From Epichloe hybrida (taxonomy: Eukaryota; Ascomycota; Sordariomycetes; Hypocreales; Clavicipitaceae): DNA of 53,039 nt. The notes beneath the pieces are model-generated. The model was not told where the DNA came from and searched no databases. It was given only the letters and a program-made list of their open reading frames with translations. The position numbers and the translations under genes were made by a program. Of this stretch, positions 21,486 through 34,280 are shown piece after piece. The first letter of the stretch is position 1. Each line of letters starts with the position of its first letter. The stretch covers positions 1-53,039 of the forward strand of contig JAFEKR010000109.1 in NCBI GenBank assembly GCA_019022495.1. Reading direction: 5' to 3'.

Positions 21486-22749
21486 TCAATCCATGACGTT
21501 CCGAGACGCTCGCCGACGAACGCTATCACTGCCTTTCCCTTTGTAGCTAGTCGCTGCCCCTACAATTCCCTCATCTCCGCCGATTTCGATATCCTCTTCA
21601 TCGAAGTCTTCTTCATCATCCGCTCCAGTCCCGCCCATCGGTATATCTGACATTGCTCGATCTTGGTCATCACTTGCCTCAAGCTTAAATCGCGGTTCCT
21701 TTTTCATAGCGGCTTGCTTTCCATGTGTGATTGAACTTGCCGGGCGATCGGAGTAGTCATCGTCTTCAAATCGATCGTCCTCTGCATCTGTGAGATCGCC
21801 TCCTCGAGCGGCAGAGCTCTTTGACGCCGTTGTAGAGCTCCAGACAGCCCAGGCCAGACACATGAAGAGGACTTCACAGGCCCAAAATAGGAAAGTAAAC
21901 GCCACGTATGTGAGCAGACGGTAATGGAACATCAACCATCTTAGTCCTCGTAGCTGTGCGGTCAAATTCAACGCTGTCTCGTAAATATGAATGTTTTGTC
22001 CAGCTTCAATTTCCACCAATGCCGTTGTAGGCTGCATCACAGCCTTGTCAAAATGGACTCGTTTTGCGAGCTGGACAGTCATGGTCTGACCCTGTGAGCG
22101 AGGGAACATAATGTAGTAGCCCATAAAGAGCACGCGCTTCGCTACAGATATAATGGGATCCTCGTATGGCATCAATGCCGGTCGACGTGATTGAAATAGT
22201 ATTCTCTGGCTCTCCAGGTATTTCTGCACACTTGGAATCTGTCGTCCGCTTGTATGTGTCTGGTAGCTCTTCCCTCCATCTCTGACCAGGTACAAGGACA
22301 CCATGAAGTTTCCGCGATCCGTATTCGGAGGCGATCGTGGCATCGACAGCGTCACGGAAACGTCGTAGTCTTGGTGTAGTTTGGGTTCTGGATAAGCCAG
22401 CTGTGCGATGGCGTAGGGGTTGACTCCAGAACTATTGAGCAAGGAGTTAAACTGCGTCCTGTTTATACCCACGATGCGGCAGTGGGTGACTTACTGGTAC
22501 TGAAGAAAAATAGGCGTGGTGATGAATTGATCCGGGACAAAATTTTGGAAGAACAAGGCAGTTGCCAACGATGCCAACCCAAGAAGCGTCAAGGCACTGG
22601 ACAAGAGTAGCACCACGTTGACAGCAGCTCTTTGTGCCGGTTTCGACGTGACCATGCGCGCGGTCTCTTCTAGGGCTTCCTATTCAAGCGGTCAGACCTG
22701 ACGACGTGTAATCCATCATGATGCTCTGGAAATCGTGGCTCCTACCATT
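21486..22749 (-). CDS. Seipin, ER membrane protein of lipid-droplet assembly
   Basis: Seipin forms rings at ER-lipid-droplet contacts and controls droplet budding. Minus-strand exons: 22749-22747 (the ATG alone), 22679-22495 and 22431-21486, giving 377 residues. The first exon is inferred: an in-frame TAG coincides with the acceptor before GAAGCCCTA, and ATG|GTAGGA lies 67 nt upstream in phase; an internal ATG at 22655 is the alternative start. TM1 is near residues 22-45 (VVLLLSSALTLLGLASLATA), followed by the lumenal seipin domain (YHSGVNPYAIAQLAYPEPKL, DVSVTLSMPRSPPN, RPALMPYEDPII). TM2 is near 232-256 (TYVAFTFLFWACEVLFMCLA). The cytosolic tail of about 120 residues is strongly acidic and ends with basic residues. 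Confidence 0.9.
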
Positions 22750-23325
22750 TTTCTTGTGATGATGTATGTACATTCATCACGCACGCCATTGTTGTTCCAA
22801 CGCTGCCCGATGTACATAAACCCACTGTACCCCACTGTATGTTGAGGTGAAAGGTCGTCATTGAAGTGGGCCGCGGCGAGGGCCTGGTACAGTGGGTGTA
22901 GCCACAGCCGCCGCCTTGTGGACTGGAATGAATCGTCTGGGGTGTACCGTGTGATCCACGAAACGTAAACCGCGCAGGTTCGTGTTTGGGTTTGCGTCAA
23001 GACATCCTACAGTGACATTGAACATGAATCACTTGTTACATGTACGCAGGAAGACGTCTGTCTCTCCTCTGGTCGGTTCATCGCCATGTACACGACACAC
23101 TTGCGAGACTTTACTGCTAAATGCACCAAACTGTTCACTCGCTTAGTTTTAAAACCGTCCTATCTATTATCATCTTCCAAAACGAGTGTAGGCAGGCACC
23201 AATAACTATCCCTCACTCAAACCAAGTCAACAGACTACAAATTGCCGGGACCCTGCGCCCTATTCTTACCATACATTGCATCCGCCTGTAGCTACATACA
23301 GCATTCATCACGTCGGAGAGTCATT
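22750..23325. other. Intergenic region between seipin and the F-BAR gene
   Basis: About 580 bp upstream of seipin. It contains two exact copies and one near copy of the 10-mer GTACAGTGGG in opposite orientations (22821-22830, 22831-22840, 22887-22896) and several TGTACAT words (22770, 22811, 23036). The in-frame extension upstream of seipin's ATG is open for about 95 codons but has no seipin-like content. Confidence 0.55.
22821..22896. repeat. Inverted-repeat element with GTACAGTGGG arms
   Basis: CCCACTGTAC at 22821-22830 and GTACAGTGGG at 22887-22896 are exact inverted 10-mers 56 nt apart. A second left copy (CCCACTGTAT) abuts the first. The same 10-mer occurs in the palindrome near 8664. 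It might be a miniature inverted-repeat element or a factor-binding site. Confidence 0.55.
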
Positions 23326-26241
23326 TCAGCATGGCTGAAGATAGTTGCTTGGGACCAGCCCAACACGCCCATTGCCGTTGTGGACTTCTGCTTCCCACCA
23401 ACCGTCGTCTTGGTGGCGCAATACAGCGAGATAGTCGCCCTTTCCAAATCCCAGCTCTTCAGGTATGGCGGCTTGGTACATATACAGCGCGCGAGCTGTC
23501 GTGTTTGTTAGCAAGTTCAACGACATTTTGTGCGTGAAAAGGGAATCTGAACTACTTACCAAAGTGCAAAATCGGAATCCCATCACGGGTATACTGTCTA
23601 GATGGGTCGGCAACACTCTTGCTACGAGGTCGAGATCCTCCGTCGTAGAGGTCCACCGCACCCCTTCCTCGCTGCGAGCCATATCGATCATCACCAACTG
23701 GAGCTAACTGTACTGCCATGTCAGAGCCACCATAGCTGCTGCGAGGTCGATCATATTCGCCTCTAAATGAGGCTGGAGAGCCCCCTCTAGTCGACCCATG
23801 TGGCGATGCTGCGCCGTAGTAGCGCTGATCGGATCCTCGCTGCTGAGACATACTCACCTGCGACCCGTTTCTATGGTGGCCACTATACGGATTGGGTGAT
23901 GCAGACCGGTATCGCGAGTCACCACTGTTTCGTGGTGGTTGAGGAGATGCGCTACGTGTGGGAGCTGGCGAGGCAGCCCGAGGCATATCATTTCCACGCG
24001 GTGCCGGCCGCGAAGCTGGCGACTGCCCCCGGTTCCCGGCGTTTCCAAAAACAGCACGTGTATGGTCTGTGGCCTTCTTGGTGGCTTCCTTCATAGCACG
24101 AGAGGTGACCGCGGGAGGTGGTACGCCTAGTCGAGAAACAGGTGCTTGATTGTTGTACGAAGGCGGTGCCTCTCGGCCACTGGAACGAGCTGGTCGGGAT
24201 TCTGCTCCTGGAGCCGGTGTAGCAATACCGTGATAGTGATCGGCGGACACGCGGACAGAAGAATTTTTGCCCAAGTTGACTTGTTTGAGTTCCGCCAGGG
24301 CCATTGCAATAGGATCCGATTGTTCAGATTCAACCTCTCGAGACTGACCGCGTCTTCTCTGGGTATCGGGGGTTGTGACAGGGAGGACGTTTTGTCCAAC
24401 ACCCAAAGCCAGGCTGGCGTTGGCATCAATCGGCTCGGGACTTGCTGTACGTTCCTGTGACAAGTAAGCCCTTCTGCCTACCGTCGGTTAAATATCATAT
24501 CATCTTACCATTTCTCCTCCGGGGCTGTGTGCAACATGCCACGTATTTCTGTTCTGTACTGGAGACTGTACTTCCTTGGTACTCTTTCGGCGGAAAGGGC
24601 TATGGTTCTGGAAAAACCCGCTCTTCTTCTTGAGCATTCGCTTCTCTGGACTCGGGGAATCAACCATATCCTGCTTCACGGGTGGCGTCGTACCGCTCGG
24701 CGGCTCCATGCTACTCATCGATGTTGGATTGGAGTAGTCACTGTGAGACGCCCGGCTAGAAGGTCTGGCTGACGGAGTTTGTGAGCTCCTGTCAGAGAGA
24801 GGTCCGGTCCGGCACAACATCGTCATACCATCCATGGGATAAGGTTCATGAGGCACTCCAGCGAGAGGTCCATATTGATTGGCATCATATTGAGGCGGCA
24901 CATGTTGTCCCTGGCGGTGCTCATCCATCGAATTTCGCATTGCTGGAGGCTGTTTTTGCGGAGTCACGGTTGGATCCCGACTAGATGATTGCGCGCGCTC
25001 TCGATGCGCCAGATTGTTGGCAAGCATGGAGTTTGGATCATGATGAGACTCGAACGTCGACGGCTGAGGCGAGGATGAGCGAAAGGCGGGGTTAATACTT
25101 CGTGGAAATTGTGCCACTGAGTAATTTTCGTCGTCGGAAACTTCGGACTGGCTGTCATTGACATCGCCCCGGCAAAAGTTGATGTACTTGGGCGGGTCGG
25201 GGATCTCTTGACCGGTTCCTTGCTCAGTAATGAAATGGATAATGTCCCTCTCCACTTCCATTTTTTCCAAAGAAAGTCGTATCTTTTCGCATGATGCATC
25301 ATCACTGACACAAACTGTGGAAGCAATATTGGCAAACGTCCACAGGCTACTTTTAGTGAAGTCGAGTCGCTCCTCCTCGAGGTCTTGGAACTTGTCTGCT
25401 GCCGCCTTCCACTCTCTGTTCCATCTTGCGGTTGTTTCTTCCAGCACCTTCACAGCACTCTCATAGTCTTGGTTAGCTGTGGCAAGTGAGATTTGCGTTT
25501 TTTCCAGCTTGGCCTTGTTGCGACGTTCCTCCTGTCCCATGACCATGTGTCCTTGGGCCAAGTAGCCCTTAATCTTTAAGCACTCTTGTTCGTACTTGTC
25601 GCGTGTCTATATACGCAGAACATGAGCAAATGCGTTGATCAACTACAATTGTGGACGCCTTATTGACAAAAGGGTTTCTTACCTTGTTCACTTGTTGGGT
25701 CTGCTGGATCTTTGTTTTAAGGAGCTTTTCAACGGTCCCTTGGACAATCTTTCTCCTTTCCTTCATACCCCCAGCAAATGCAGCTAGCGGCTCTTCGAGT
25801 TCGGTCTTCATTTGTGCAGCTATGTTTTGATGTTGTTTTGCCATGGCATCCACTTCCCCTCTCAAAACATCCAATGATGTCTTCAAAGTACCCATCTCGT
25901 GCGATCCTAGCGATTTTCGGCCTAGGTTGAGCAACTTTCGTGAGTACTCATCTTCGATGGAAGCGCGAGCTAAAGAGTATCCATAATTAGTCCTTAGATT
26001 GAAGCAATCATTCTGAGCAATCATACCACTGTAAAAAGACTTGAGCTCGTCGCATGTAGTCTTCGCGCTTTGCATCCGCTCCAGGAGCGGCCCAACTCCT
26101 GCATCTTCTTTCCCCCAAAAGTTATTTGCGACTTGAAGAGAAGGGTTTCGATCAGTACAAACTCTCTAATGCACTTCGAGAACTGTATGAATACTCACAA
26201 GACAGCGCCACCCCTGGTGCTTCTGTTGTTACTGCAGGCAT
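23326..26241 (-). CDS. F-BAR and SH3 cytokinesis protein, Cdc15/Imp2/Hof1 homologue
   Basis: Proteins of this group bind the plasma membrane at the septum and organise the contractile ring. Minus-strand exons: 26241-26199, 26131-26027, 25969-25683, 25606-24509, 24454-23560 and 23495-23326 (865 residues); introns 54-76 nt and all phases fit. The F-BAR domain covers about residues 12-265 (ALSFANNFWGKEDAGVGPLL, ARASIEDEYSRKLLNLGRKS, LARWNREWK-like WNREWKAAADKFQDLEEER). A long Pro/Ser/Arg-rich linker with many SP/TP and RxxS sites follows. The C-terminal SH3 domain is near 808-865 (ARALYMYQAAIPEELGFGKG, DDGWWEAEV, GLVPSNYL). The first exon is short (14 codons plus one base); the ATG was chosen because it joins in phase to the conserved SFANNFWGK motif. 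The linker is the usual target of cell-cycle kinases in this family. Confidence 0.93.
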
Positions 26242-27072
26242 TCTGCCTACTCTATGAGAGCACCGTTCACAAATATGTCACGCCCAATACAAGGACCAGA
26301 TGTAGAAGGGGAGGAAACAAAACGGGGCCGGTTCTCAGCCAAGAGTCGCAAAATCAAAACGCTTGAATTGAAGATAACCCGCTCACAGTGGTATGCAGAG
26401 GGATGTATCGCAAGACTTACAACTTCAAAGGGGAGACCCCTCGTCAAAAGCTTTGTTGGGGTCGTCCACATTGTTGACCGGGCAACGCAGTCCGAAGTAT
26501 TCGTCCACGTGACCCTCTGCATCGAGCTTGGACGGGTGGCCACCTTCCCCCCACCCCGGCTTCGAGGACTCGGCAGAACGTACCGCCGTTCTCGTGCCAT
26601 AGTCATTTTCTATACAACACCTTACCTTGTCCTCTCAGCTCGATATCTATGCATCTACCACCCCGTCGACCCATACACACATCACGTACGATTCTCCGTG
26701 TTTTTCTAACGACAATTTCGACTGCTGAACTGTCTACGAGTTTGCCCCCCACAAGCTCACTGATTCTGCAGCATTCCTTCAGACCGCTTGAATCACAACG
26801 CATCCCGTGCGGCAACGAGTTGTTCGGTCCGATTTCAATAGCATCTGCCAGCCTCATTGACATCTCTCCGCAAGGTCGCGTCAATTCTAGTCGCATCTAT
26901 AACGATTTATTTGGTGATAAGGCAGCGATTTTGACGAGCGATTCTACTCCATGTAGGACAGCTCCTGAACGCTCCCTTCCCACGACCGCCGCACCTCTTC
27001 TGTGAGCTGCAACCCATCTGTTCACAGGACGACGATCCACCACGAAACCTGTGCCGTCGTCACTACACCTCC
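26242..27072. promoter_or_regulatory. Divergent promoter region between the F-BAR gene and not1
   Basis: The two start codons are 831 bp apart and point away from each other, so both promoters lie here. No clear TATA box is seen. Short frames on both strands cover it but show no domain and overlap each other. Confidence 0.55.
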
Positions 27073-30000
27073 ATGGTCCCTCCACAAAGAACGGGATCTT
27101 TCTCACCCAATCTGGCCCAGACGCTTCAAATTGGAAACTACCATTCTCCTCATTCATCGCACGCTGGTATCCTCAGTGCTGGCGCAAGCCCCAGCACCAG
27201 CAGTCCGACGGGGACCAACTCCCTGACGAAGATTGTGATCGCTCAAGTTTATCTTTTACTGAGTACCATCAAAGAGGATCCGTCGGACCTCACCAAGTTT
27301 GATACGCAGGCAGAGCAGCTAAAAAAGGTGCGTTTAGTCAGACCATGAAAGCCCAGCCCGAATATTGGTCATAACACGACGCGTCTCCCTTCTCAACCTT
27401 GTTTCAACCTGATGCCTGAGCTCCTATCTGGTAGACCTTGTACTTACCAGCCTGTACTCGATAGCTTATCGATGACAACGGAATGGAAATTTTTACGAAA
27501 TATTTCACTCGGCTAGTTGCTGGAAACGCCTCTCAGATATTCCCAGGCCTCAACAGGCAAGGGACGGGTCCTGGAAATTACCACATTCTTGTCAACGAAA
27601 TAAGAAAGATTTCGCACGATGCAGATCAAGCAAGTAAAATAGCTGAATCGGTGGAGAGTGGCACGGAAGACATCTTTCGCGATTTTGACCTCTCAACCTT
27701 CATGGAGCACTTCAAACTCGACGCACTGGAAAAGACACTGCTAGCACTGGCATTCAAGACTGGGTCACGTCCAGACCTAAAGACAAAAGGTAGAAATATT
27801 GCCACCGCATTTGGCCCGTCATCGCGCCTACTTATTGTCTGTTTTGCTGACGTAGTACCTATAGCTGATGCAATCTTATCCACGAATTCCACAACATTTA
27901 TGGATATTCTTTCCCGTCACGACTACGAAGCACACGCTGATTTGTCTCCTGCGTTTGTGGCACTCATTGTCAACCGATTCTTGCAATATCATCCTCCTAG
28001 TTTCAACGCCTCATCTCTTGGCGATCTCCAAAACGCCGTTACCAAACGATATACCAACGCTGACCAAGCCCCCCCCTCGGAAGTATTGGCGGCTCTTGAT
28101 ATAGGCAGGGTGTTGGCAGACCGTCCTGCGAATGCCTTATCAAGGTACATCCAAAAGACAGGTCTAGACTTCACTAGAGACGAGGAAACTTGCCTGACAT
28201 ATCTTCAAAATCGACCGAATAACATTCAACTAAATCCTGAGCAAATAGCCTCTGCGCTGACTTTCACGACCATTTGTCAATCGCCAGTGCATGATCCAGT
28301 TGCTTTTGTTTCCGCATTGCAACGATCAGTTTCCAGATCGTTCCAGTGGAATGAAGTGGTTACGTTTTTCGATCAGCCATCTGCTCGCATTTCGTCAAGT
28401 CAATTTTTGCGACTTTACAATGCCTTGTTGCCAATTGCAAGAGATCCCCAGCACAATTTTGACATCCAGAGGCTCTGGGGCGGGTCGTGGAGTGAACCAG
28501 AAGCTCAGCTATCTTTTGTCAGTGCTTATGCATCACTGGATCCGGACCAGCTAGATGCCACTACAATTCCTGGTCTGCAGCGAAGCATTGCAATTGGAGA
28601 TTACGCAAACTCTCCTGCCAACGTCCGGGAAAGAGCTGCTGTGGCTGTCAAGCATCCACTCGTGTCCGTGGCCGCTCTTTCCGCGATATTCAATGTTGCT
28701 CTAAATTCCGTGCACGCATCTCAGAGCATCGAGGCAAAACGACTTTTTCAAGAGGTTGTGGTACCCAACTTGGACATCTTTCTAGTCTCTGCCTTTGAAG
28801 TGCCTAGACAGTCTTGGGCAACTATGGCCGTCGACACACTCAACTCGCTGTTCGAAAACTTTTTATACAAACGTTCTCCGGAATACGACTTCGTTTTGGA
28901 CAGTCTTTGGAGAAAGGACAAAGAATGGGTCATCGCACGATTAATCGATGCACATGCAGTCAAACCATCTGATCTTCCCCTGATATTCGAACATGCCGTC
29001 CGACATAATTGGCTAGATATTTTGGTTTATTTGCCGAATGGCTTTGGTATCGATCTTGCTGCCTTCGCCCACGCAGAGGGTTATCTAGACCTAAACAACT
29101 GGGCAAGCTTTAACAAAGAGCGCGGTTCAGAAATCGCTCGCACATTGACGCAGTTCCTAATGATCAAATGCGAATTGGAAATAAGATCTCAACGGCCACC
29201 AGAAGAATCAATGCAAGCCAAACCGAGCACCAGTCTCCAGGTTCGCACAGTATGGGGTTTCTTGACCATCCTCGAGGACTTCTTGCCCAAAGCTCCCACG
29301 CAAGATTTAATCGTCGTTCAGCGAACTTGCATCACTGCTTACCCCAGACTGATAAATTACGGGGAAGGTTATGATGATATCATCGATGCAAATGGCAAGG
29401 ACGGGAATGCCTTACCTAGTACAGCAAACGCCAAGATGGAGCACCATTACAAAACGATGTATGGTGGCGAGATACAGGTGCGCACCATTGTTGAAACTTT
29501 GGATCGATACAAGCATTCTCGAGACTCCTTGGACCAAGACATATTTGCGTGCATGATTCACGGCCTTTTCGATGAGTATAACCACTATGGGGGCTATCCT
29601 TTGGAGGCATTGGCTACTACAGCTGTTCTCTTCGGCGGGATCATTTCACACAAGTTAATATCCGATCTATCCTTGAAGATTGGTCTTGGCATGATCCTGG
29701 AATCCGTTCGTGACCATTTACCTGAAGCCCCCATGTACAAGTTTGGCTTGCAGGCATTGATGCAGCTGTTGGTCCGGTTTCGAGAATGGCCAGGATTCTG
29801 TAAGCAGCTACTGGCAATTCCTGGTCTCCAAGGCACAGAAGCTTTCAAAAAGGCTGAAGAGATCATTCGCGATCACGAAAACGAGGTTGTCCGTTCCAGT
29901 AATGGAGCTGGAACGCCACAGATGCTTGGATTTGGTACAGATACCTTTCCTAACGGGAATGCCGAAGATCAGCTTATTGGCGAAACACAAGCGCCCGCCT

Positions 30001-33000
30001 TCACATCAATCAAGGTTGATACTATCTCCCAAGGGATTGACTGTGAGGAACCCGGCGAAGATGATCAGGGTAAGATCCAATTCGTCCTGAACAACATTAC
30101 CGAAGGTACTATTCAATCCATGCGAAACGAATTGCGAGACATGCTCGAACGCAAACATCAACAATGGTTCGCAAGCCATCTAGTAGAGGAGCGCGCCAAA
30201 ATGCAGCCCAACTACCATCATGTCTATCTTGAGCTTGTCACGCTCTTGCAAGATAAAAGCCTGTGGAATGAAGTTCTTCGCGAGACATATATCAGCGTTG
30301 CGAGAATGTTGAATTCAGAGGCCACTATGCAGAATTCTAGCGAGCGAACTCACCTCAAGAACTTAGGTGGCTGGTTAGGTCTGCTAACACTTGCGAGAGA
30401 CCAACCAATCAAACACAAGAACATCGCATTCAAGCAATTGCTTATTGAAGCCCATGATACCAAGAGACTCATTGTCGTTATACCGTTCGTCTGCAAAGTC
30501 TTGACACAGGGTGCCTCCTCTGCTGTTTTCCGACCACCAAATCCTTGGCTTATGGACATCATTCACCTATTGATCGAGCTGTATCATCACGCAGAACTGA
30601 AGCTAAATTTGAAGTTCGAGATTGAAGTCCTCTGCAAGGGGCTTAATTTGGATCACAAGAGCATCGAACCGTCTGGAGAGATTCTCAATCGCCCCACCAT
30701 TGAAGAAAATGCAGACATTCTGGCTCCGGAGCAATTAGATGCTTTTGAAAGCATGTCACTGAATGGACTAGGCTCGACTGTCGGTGCCGGCATTTCCGCA
30801 CAAACTGTGACTGCTACTATTCCAGACCTCGGTCCTTTGATCAACATCCCTCCTACCAACGAGATGGTCGTCAGTACCACACGTCTTCACGAGATTGTCA
30901 GGAGTGCTCTTACGCGAGCGCTACAAGATATTATCCAGCCTGTCGTGGATAGATCAGTAACCATTGCAGCCATTTCAACTGCTCAAATGATTCGCAAAGA
31001 TTTCGTCGCGGAACCCGACGAGAATCGCGTACGTACATCAGCCGTCAACATGGTGAAGGCAACCGCTGGAAGCTTGGCCCTAGTAACGTCAAAGGAACCC
31101 TTAAGGGCGAATCTAACCAACTACATGCGAAACTTCTCCAATGATCTACCCTCAGGGTTACCTGAAGGCACGATCATAATGTGTGTCAACTCCAACCTCG
31201 ATCTTGCTTGCAGCATTATTGAGAAGCAAGCGGAAGAAAGAGCCGTACCCGAGATTGAGGACATGATTGAGCCGGAACTGGAAGCCAGACGACATCATCG
31301 CATTCAGCAACCGAATGAGCCATTTTATGCTGGCGCAGTGAACCGATGGGCCATGACAATTCCAAACCCATACAAATTATCTCCTAACATTAACGGACTC
31401 AATCCAGAGCAAATGGCCATCTACGAAGACTTTGCCAGACAACCGCGAACTGCACCAACCGCCACCCCATCGCATGCAGCCTCGACTTCCGATGCGACTC
31501 GATCTCTGGCAAACGAAGTGTTGCAAGAGCCCTACAGCACTTTGCCAAACATTCCTACGCCAGCCGAGACTCCCTCCATCCAGCACTTGGGAACCCTGAT
31601 GCAGCCTTACGCCCCTGTTCACAACGCAGCTGTCAATGCGATGGGTAGCGGACGTGGCGCGGGTTTCCAGATGGACGTACGTGGCTTGGCGGAGCGAGTC
31701 AATAAGTTGCTACAAGAGCTGTTGCGCGTTGCGGGCGAGGCTCGTGAGAAGCACTTTCTAGACCTGCCCAGGCCGCACCCCGTTCTAGATGTCGTAGATG
31801 CTCTTGTCCAGCTTATCATCAAGACGTCGCAAAATTCTGAGGAGTTTGCCATATATGCAGCTGAGCAGATTAGTGCTCTCATTTTCCAGCAAGTCGAGGG
31901 CAATCTGACACTGGAGAGCTTGGTCCATGTGCTGGAAACTCTGAGGAAGATTTCCGGGCCTGACTTGAATGAACGCGTTAGGATTTTATTCAGTCAGCAG
32001 CCTGGGTCAAACTTCCTTAGCCTGCCTCTCCTCGCCGCTCTCATCAGGACCGACTTGCTCGATTGGCGAAACATCGATCTTTCCATGGCCAAGGCTCTTG
32101 AAGCCCGTAAGGACGGATCCCTAGACTTCCTCGAGCATATGCTTGACCTTGCTCTGCTCAATAACCGCCCAATCGCATTGTATGCCGATTTCGTTCGCAC
32201 CCTTGAGATGGCGTGGCTTTGGATTTTTGAAGAACCCAACAGCGTTGTCGGGCAGAGATTGAAAGGCAAGCTACTGGGGTCAGGAACAACTCAAGCGACT
32301 CGAGGACCCGCAGATGCGGACAATTCAAGCACAGCACTTCGACAAGATCAAATGGAGTATGTTTTTGAAGAATGGGTGCACCTTGCCAACAACCCGATCG
32401 CAACCGACAAGGCAGCAGCACTGTTCATCCAACAACTACAAGCCAGGCAGATTCTCCGCGACAGAGATGATCTCTTCGTCTTCATCCGAACCGCGATTGA
32501 CTTGTCGGTAGACCGTTCCGAGCATATTTTGCTCACAGGCAGTGGTGGAGATCCGTATTTACTGGTGGATGGCGTAGCGAAGCTGATCAGAGTTTTGACG
32601 AAGATGCAAGACGATGCCTGTGTTTCCCGCGTTTCATTCCTCGACTCAGTCCTGGTCTTGCTTATTCTGGTCATCAATCACCACTTTGTAAAGAGAGGGG
32701 AGAACTCAAACAGCCGAATCTTTCTCCGGTTGCTGTCGATGTTGATGCATGAGGTGTTCTCGAATTTTGGAGACGTCTCCGATGAGGAGCAGCGCAGCTT
32801 GGTCCTGACGATTGCTGCAAGACTCGATGCCCTTGGACCACAATACCTGCCTGGCTTCTCATTTGCGTGGATCTCGCTTCTTCAGCATCGAGCCTTCTTG
32901 CCTCCGATGTTGCAGATGCCAAATAACGCTGGATGGTCTGCCTATATGAGATTGCTCGTCCATCATCTCGACTTTTTAAGCGAGCAACTCAAGGCACTTG

Positions 33001-33911
33001 ATACCCCTCTTGTCACCAAAGAGCTGTATCGAGCCACCCATAGGCTCCTTCTCGGTCTGCAACACGACTTCCCGGACTTCATGGCTGGCAATCAGCTCAA
33101 GCTTTGCGCATGTTTTCTGCCGCATTGCACGCAGTTGATTCACACCGTGGTTTCTGCTAACCCTCAGCAAGGGTTCACAAAATCGCCGGACGGCAAAGAA
33201 GAGGCCAAGATACATCCTGGCATGATAGAGGAAGCCAAAGGCATTCTACGAGATGGCGGACTACTCGGCTTGGTAGAACAGACACTTCAGAACGGGCCAT
33301 CAGAAGATACCGTTGCTCAGATCGCACATGCCATGACGCAAAGCGATTCAAGTGAGACCGCATATGGACACATTCCCTTGGCAGCTAATCCCCGCGTCAT
33401 CGGCGCCGTTGCAACATATATCAGCTACCACGCCGCGGAGCGGCTCGGTCAGTCATTATCAACTAGCAATGTAACGGGCAATGAGCCCGAAGTGTCCACT
33501 ATCGCGCTTCTCATTCATGAGCTAGCACCCGAGGCTCGCTACTACGTTATTGTCAGCCTCGTCAACCAGTTGCGATTCCCCAGCAGCCTTACAGAGTTCT
33601 GCGGTCAATTACTTCTTCATGTTTTCGGAAAGGATCTCAACGACCCCGAAGAAACCGACATTCGCCAGCAAATTACTCGAGTTTTTTTCGAGCGTTTGTT
33701 CGGATTCTGGCCACAACCATGGGGCCTCATGTTGACGGTTCTCGAGTTGGTGAAGAATGAGAAATACATGTTCTTCAGCCTTCCCTTTGTCAAATCAGCC
33801 CCGGAGGTAAGCCATGAAATTTCACATGAATGGACATCGAGTTTCGCGATTCTAATGAAATAAATGCTACAGGTTGCCGAGAGATTTGCCTCTATGCTCC
33901 AGCGCCCATAG
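27073..33911 (+). CDS. not1: Not1, scaffold of the CCR4-NOT deadenylase complex
   Basis: Not1 holds together the Caf1/Ccr4 deadenylases, Caf40 and Not2/3/5 for mRNA decay and repression. Exons are 27073-27327, 27465-33806 and 33873-33911; introns 137 and 66 nt; 2211 residues, normal for fungal Not1. The first junction gives QLKK-LIDDNGMEIFTKYFTRL, and the last adds PEVAERFASMLQRP. An N-terminal HEAT-repeat region is followed by the Caf1-binding MIF4G domain near residues 946-1150 (IQFVLNNITEGTIQSMRNEL, NLGGWLGLLTLARDQPIKHK). The Caf40/CNOT9-binding DUF3819 is near 1224-1361 (LHEIVRSALTRALQDIIQPV), and the Not1 C-terminal superfamily domain, which binds Not2/Not5, is at about 1840-2200. The first 75 residues are Ser/Pro-rich and the exact start is less certain than the rest. 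Confidence 0.95.
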
Positions 33912-34232
33912 ACTCAATTTTGAACGGGCGATATAAGCATGTTTCGCGGGCTGAACAAAGATTATGAATCGTCACCGAATCAAATCGCTAATACTGTCGA
34001 ATAGTCTCGAATGACTACCTGCGCTGGCCTTGAAATTGCGTACAACAAAACAAATTACAGAGCTATCGACATTGAAACCCTGAGGGGCGGATCGGGGTAT
34101 TTTCCACATTTGCGTCTTCACAACTAATGGAACAAGAACAAGGTGATAGAGGAATAGATGCGACGCTCCATGAAGTGTTTTATGGGGTCTGACTTTTGTT
34201 TTGGGGGAAACGAAAGCCGGCGAACGGGAACA

Positions 34233-34280
34233 CGCAGACACAAGCACACATGCACACAAGCACACAAGCACACATGCATA
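34233..34280 (+). repeat. Short tandem repeat of (A)CACAAGCACACATGC units
   Basis: Several imperfect copies of an 8-bp CACAAGCA/CACATGCA unit followed by CATACATATGCATAC. Simple sequence in the not1 3' flank; no function is apparent. Confidence 0.7.

Noticed and set aside
22716..23000. 95-codon minus-strand frame in phase with the seipin start codon
   Set aside because: It has no seipin-like residues; the frame is probably open by chance upstream of the start codon, though an N-terminal extension cannot be fully excluded.
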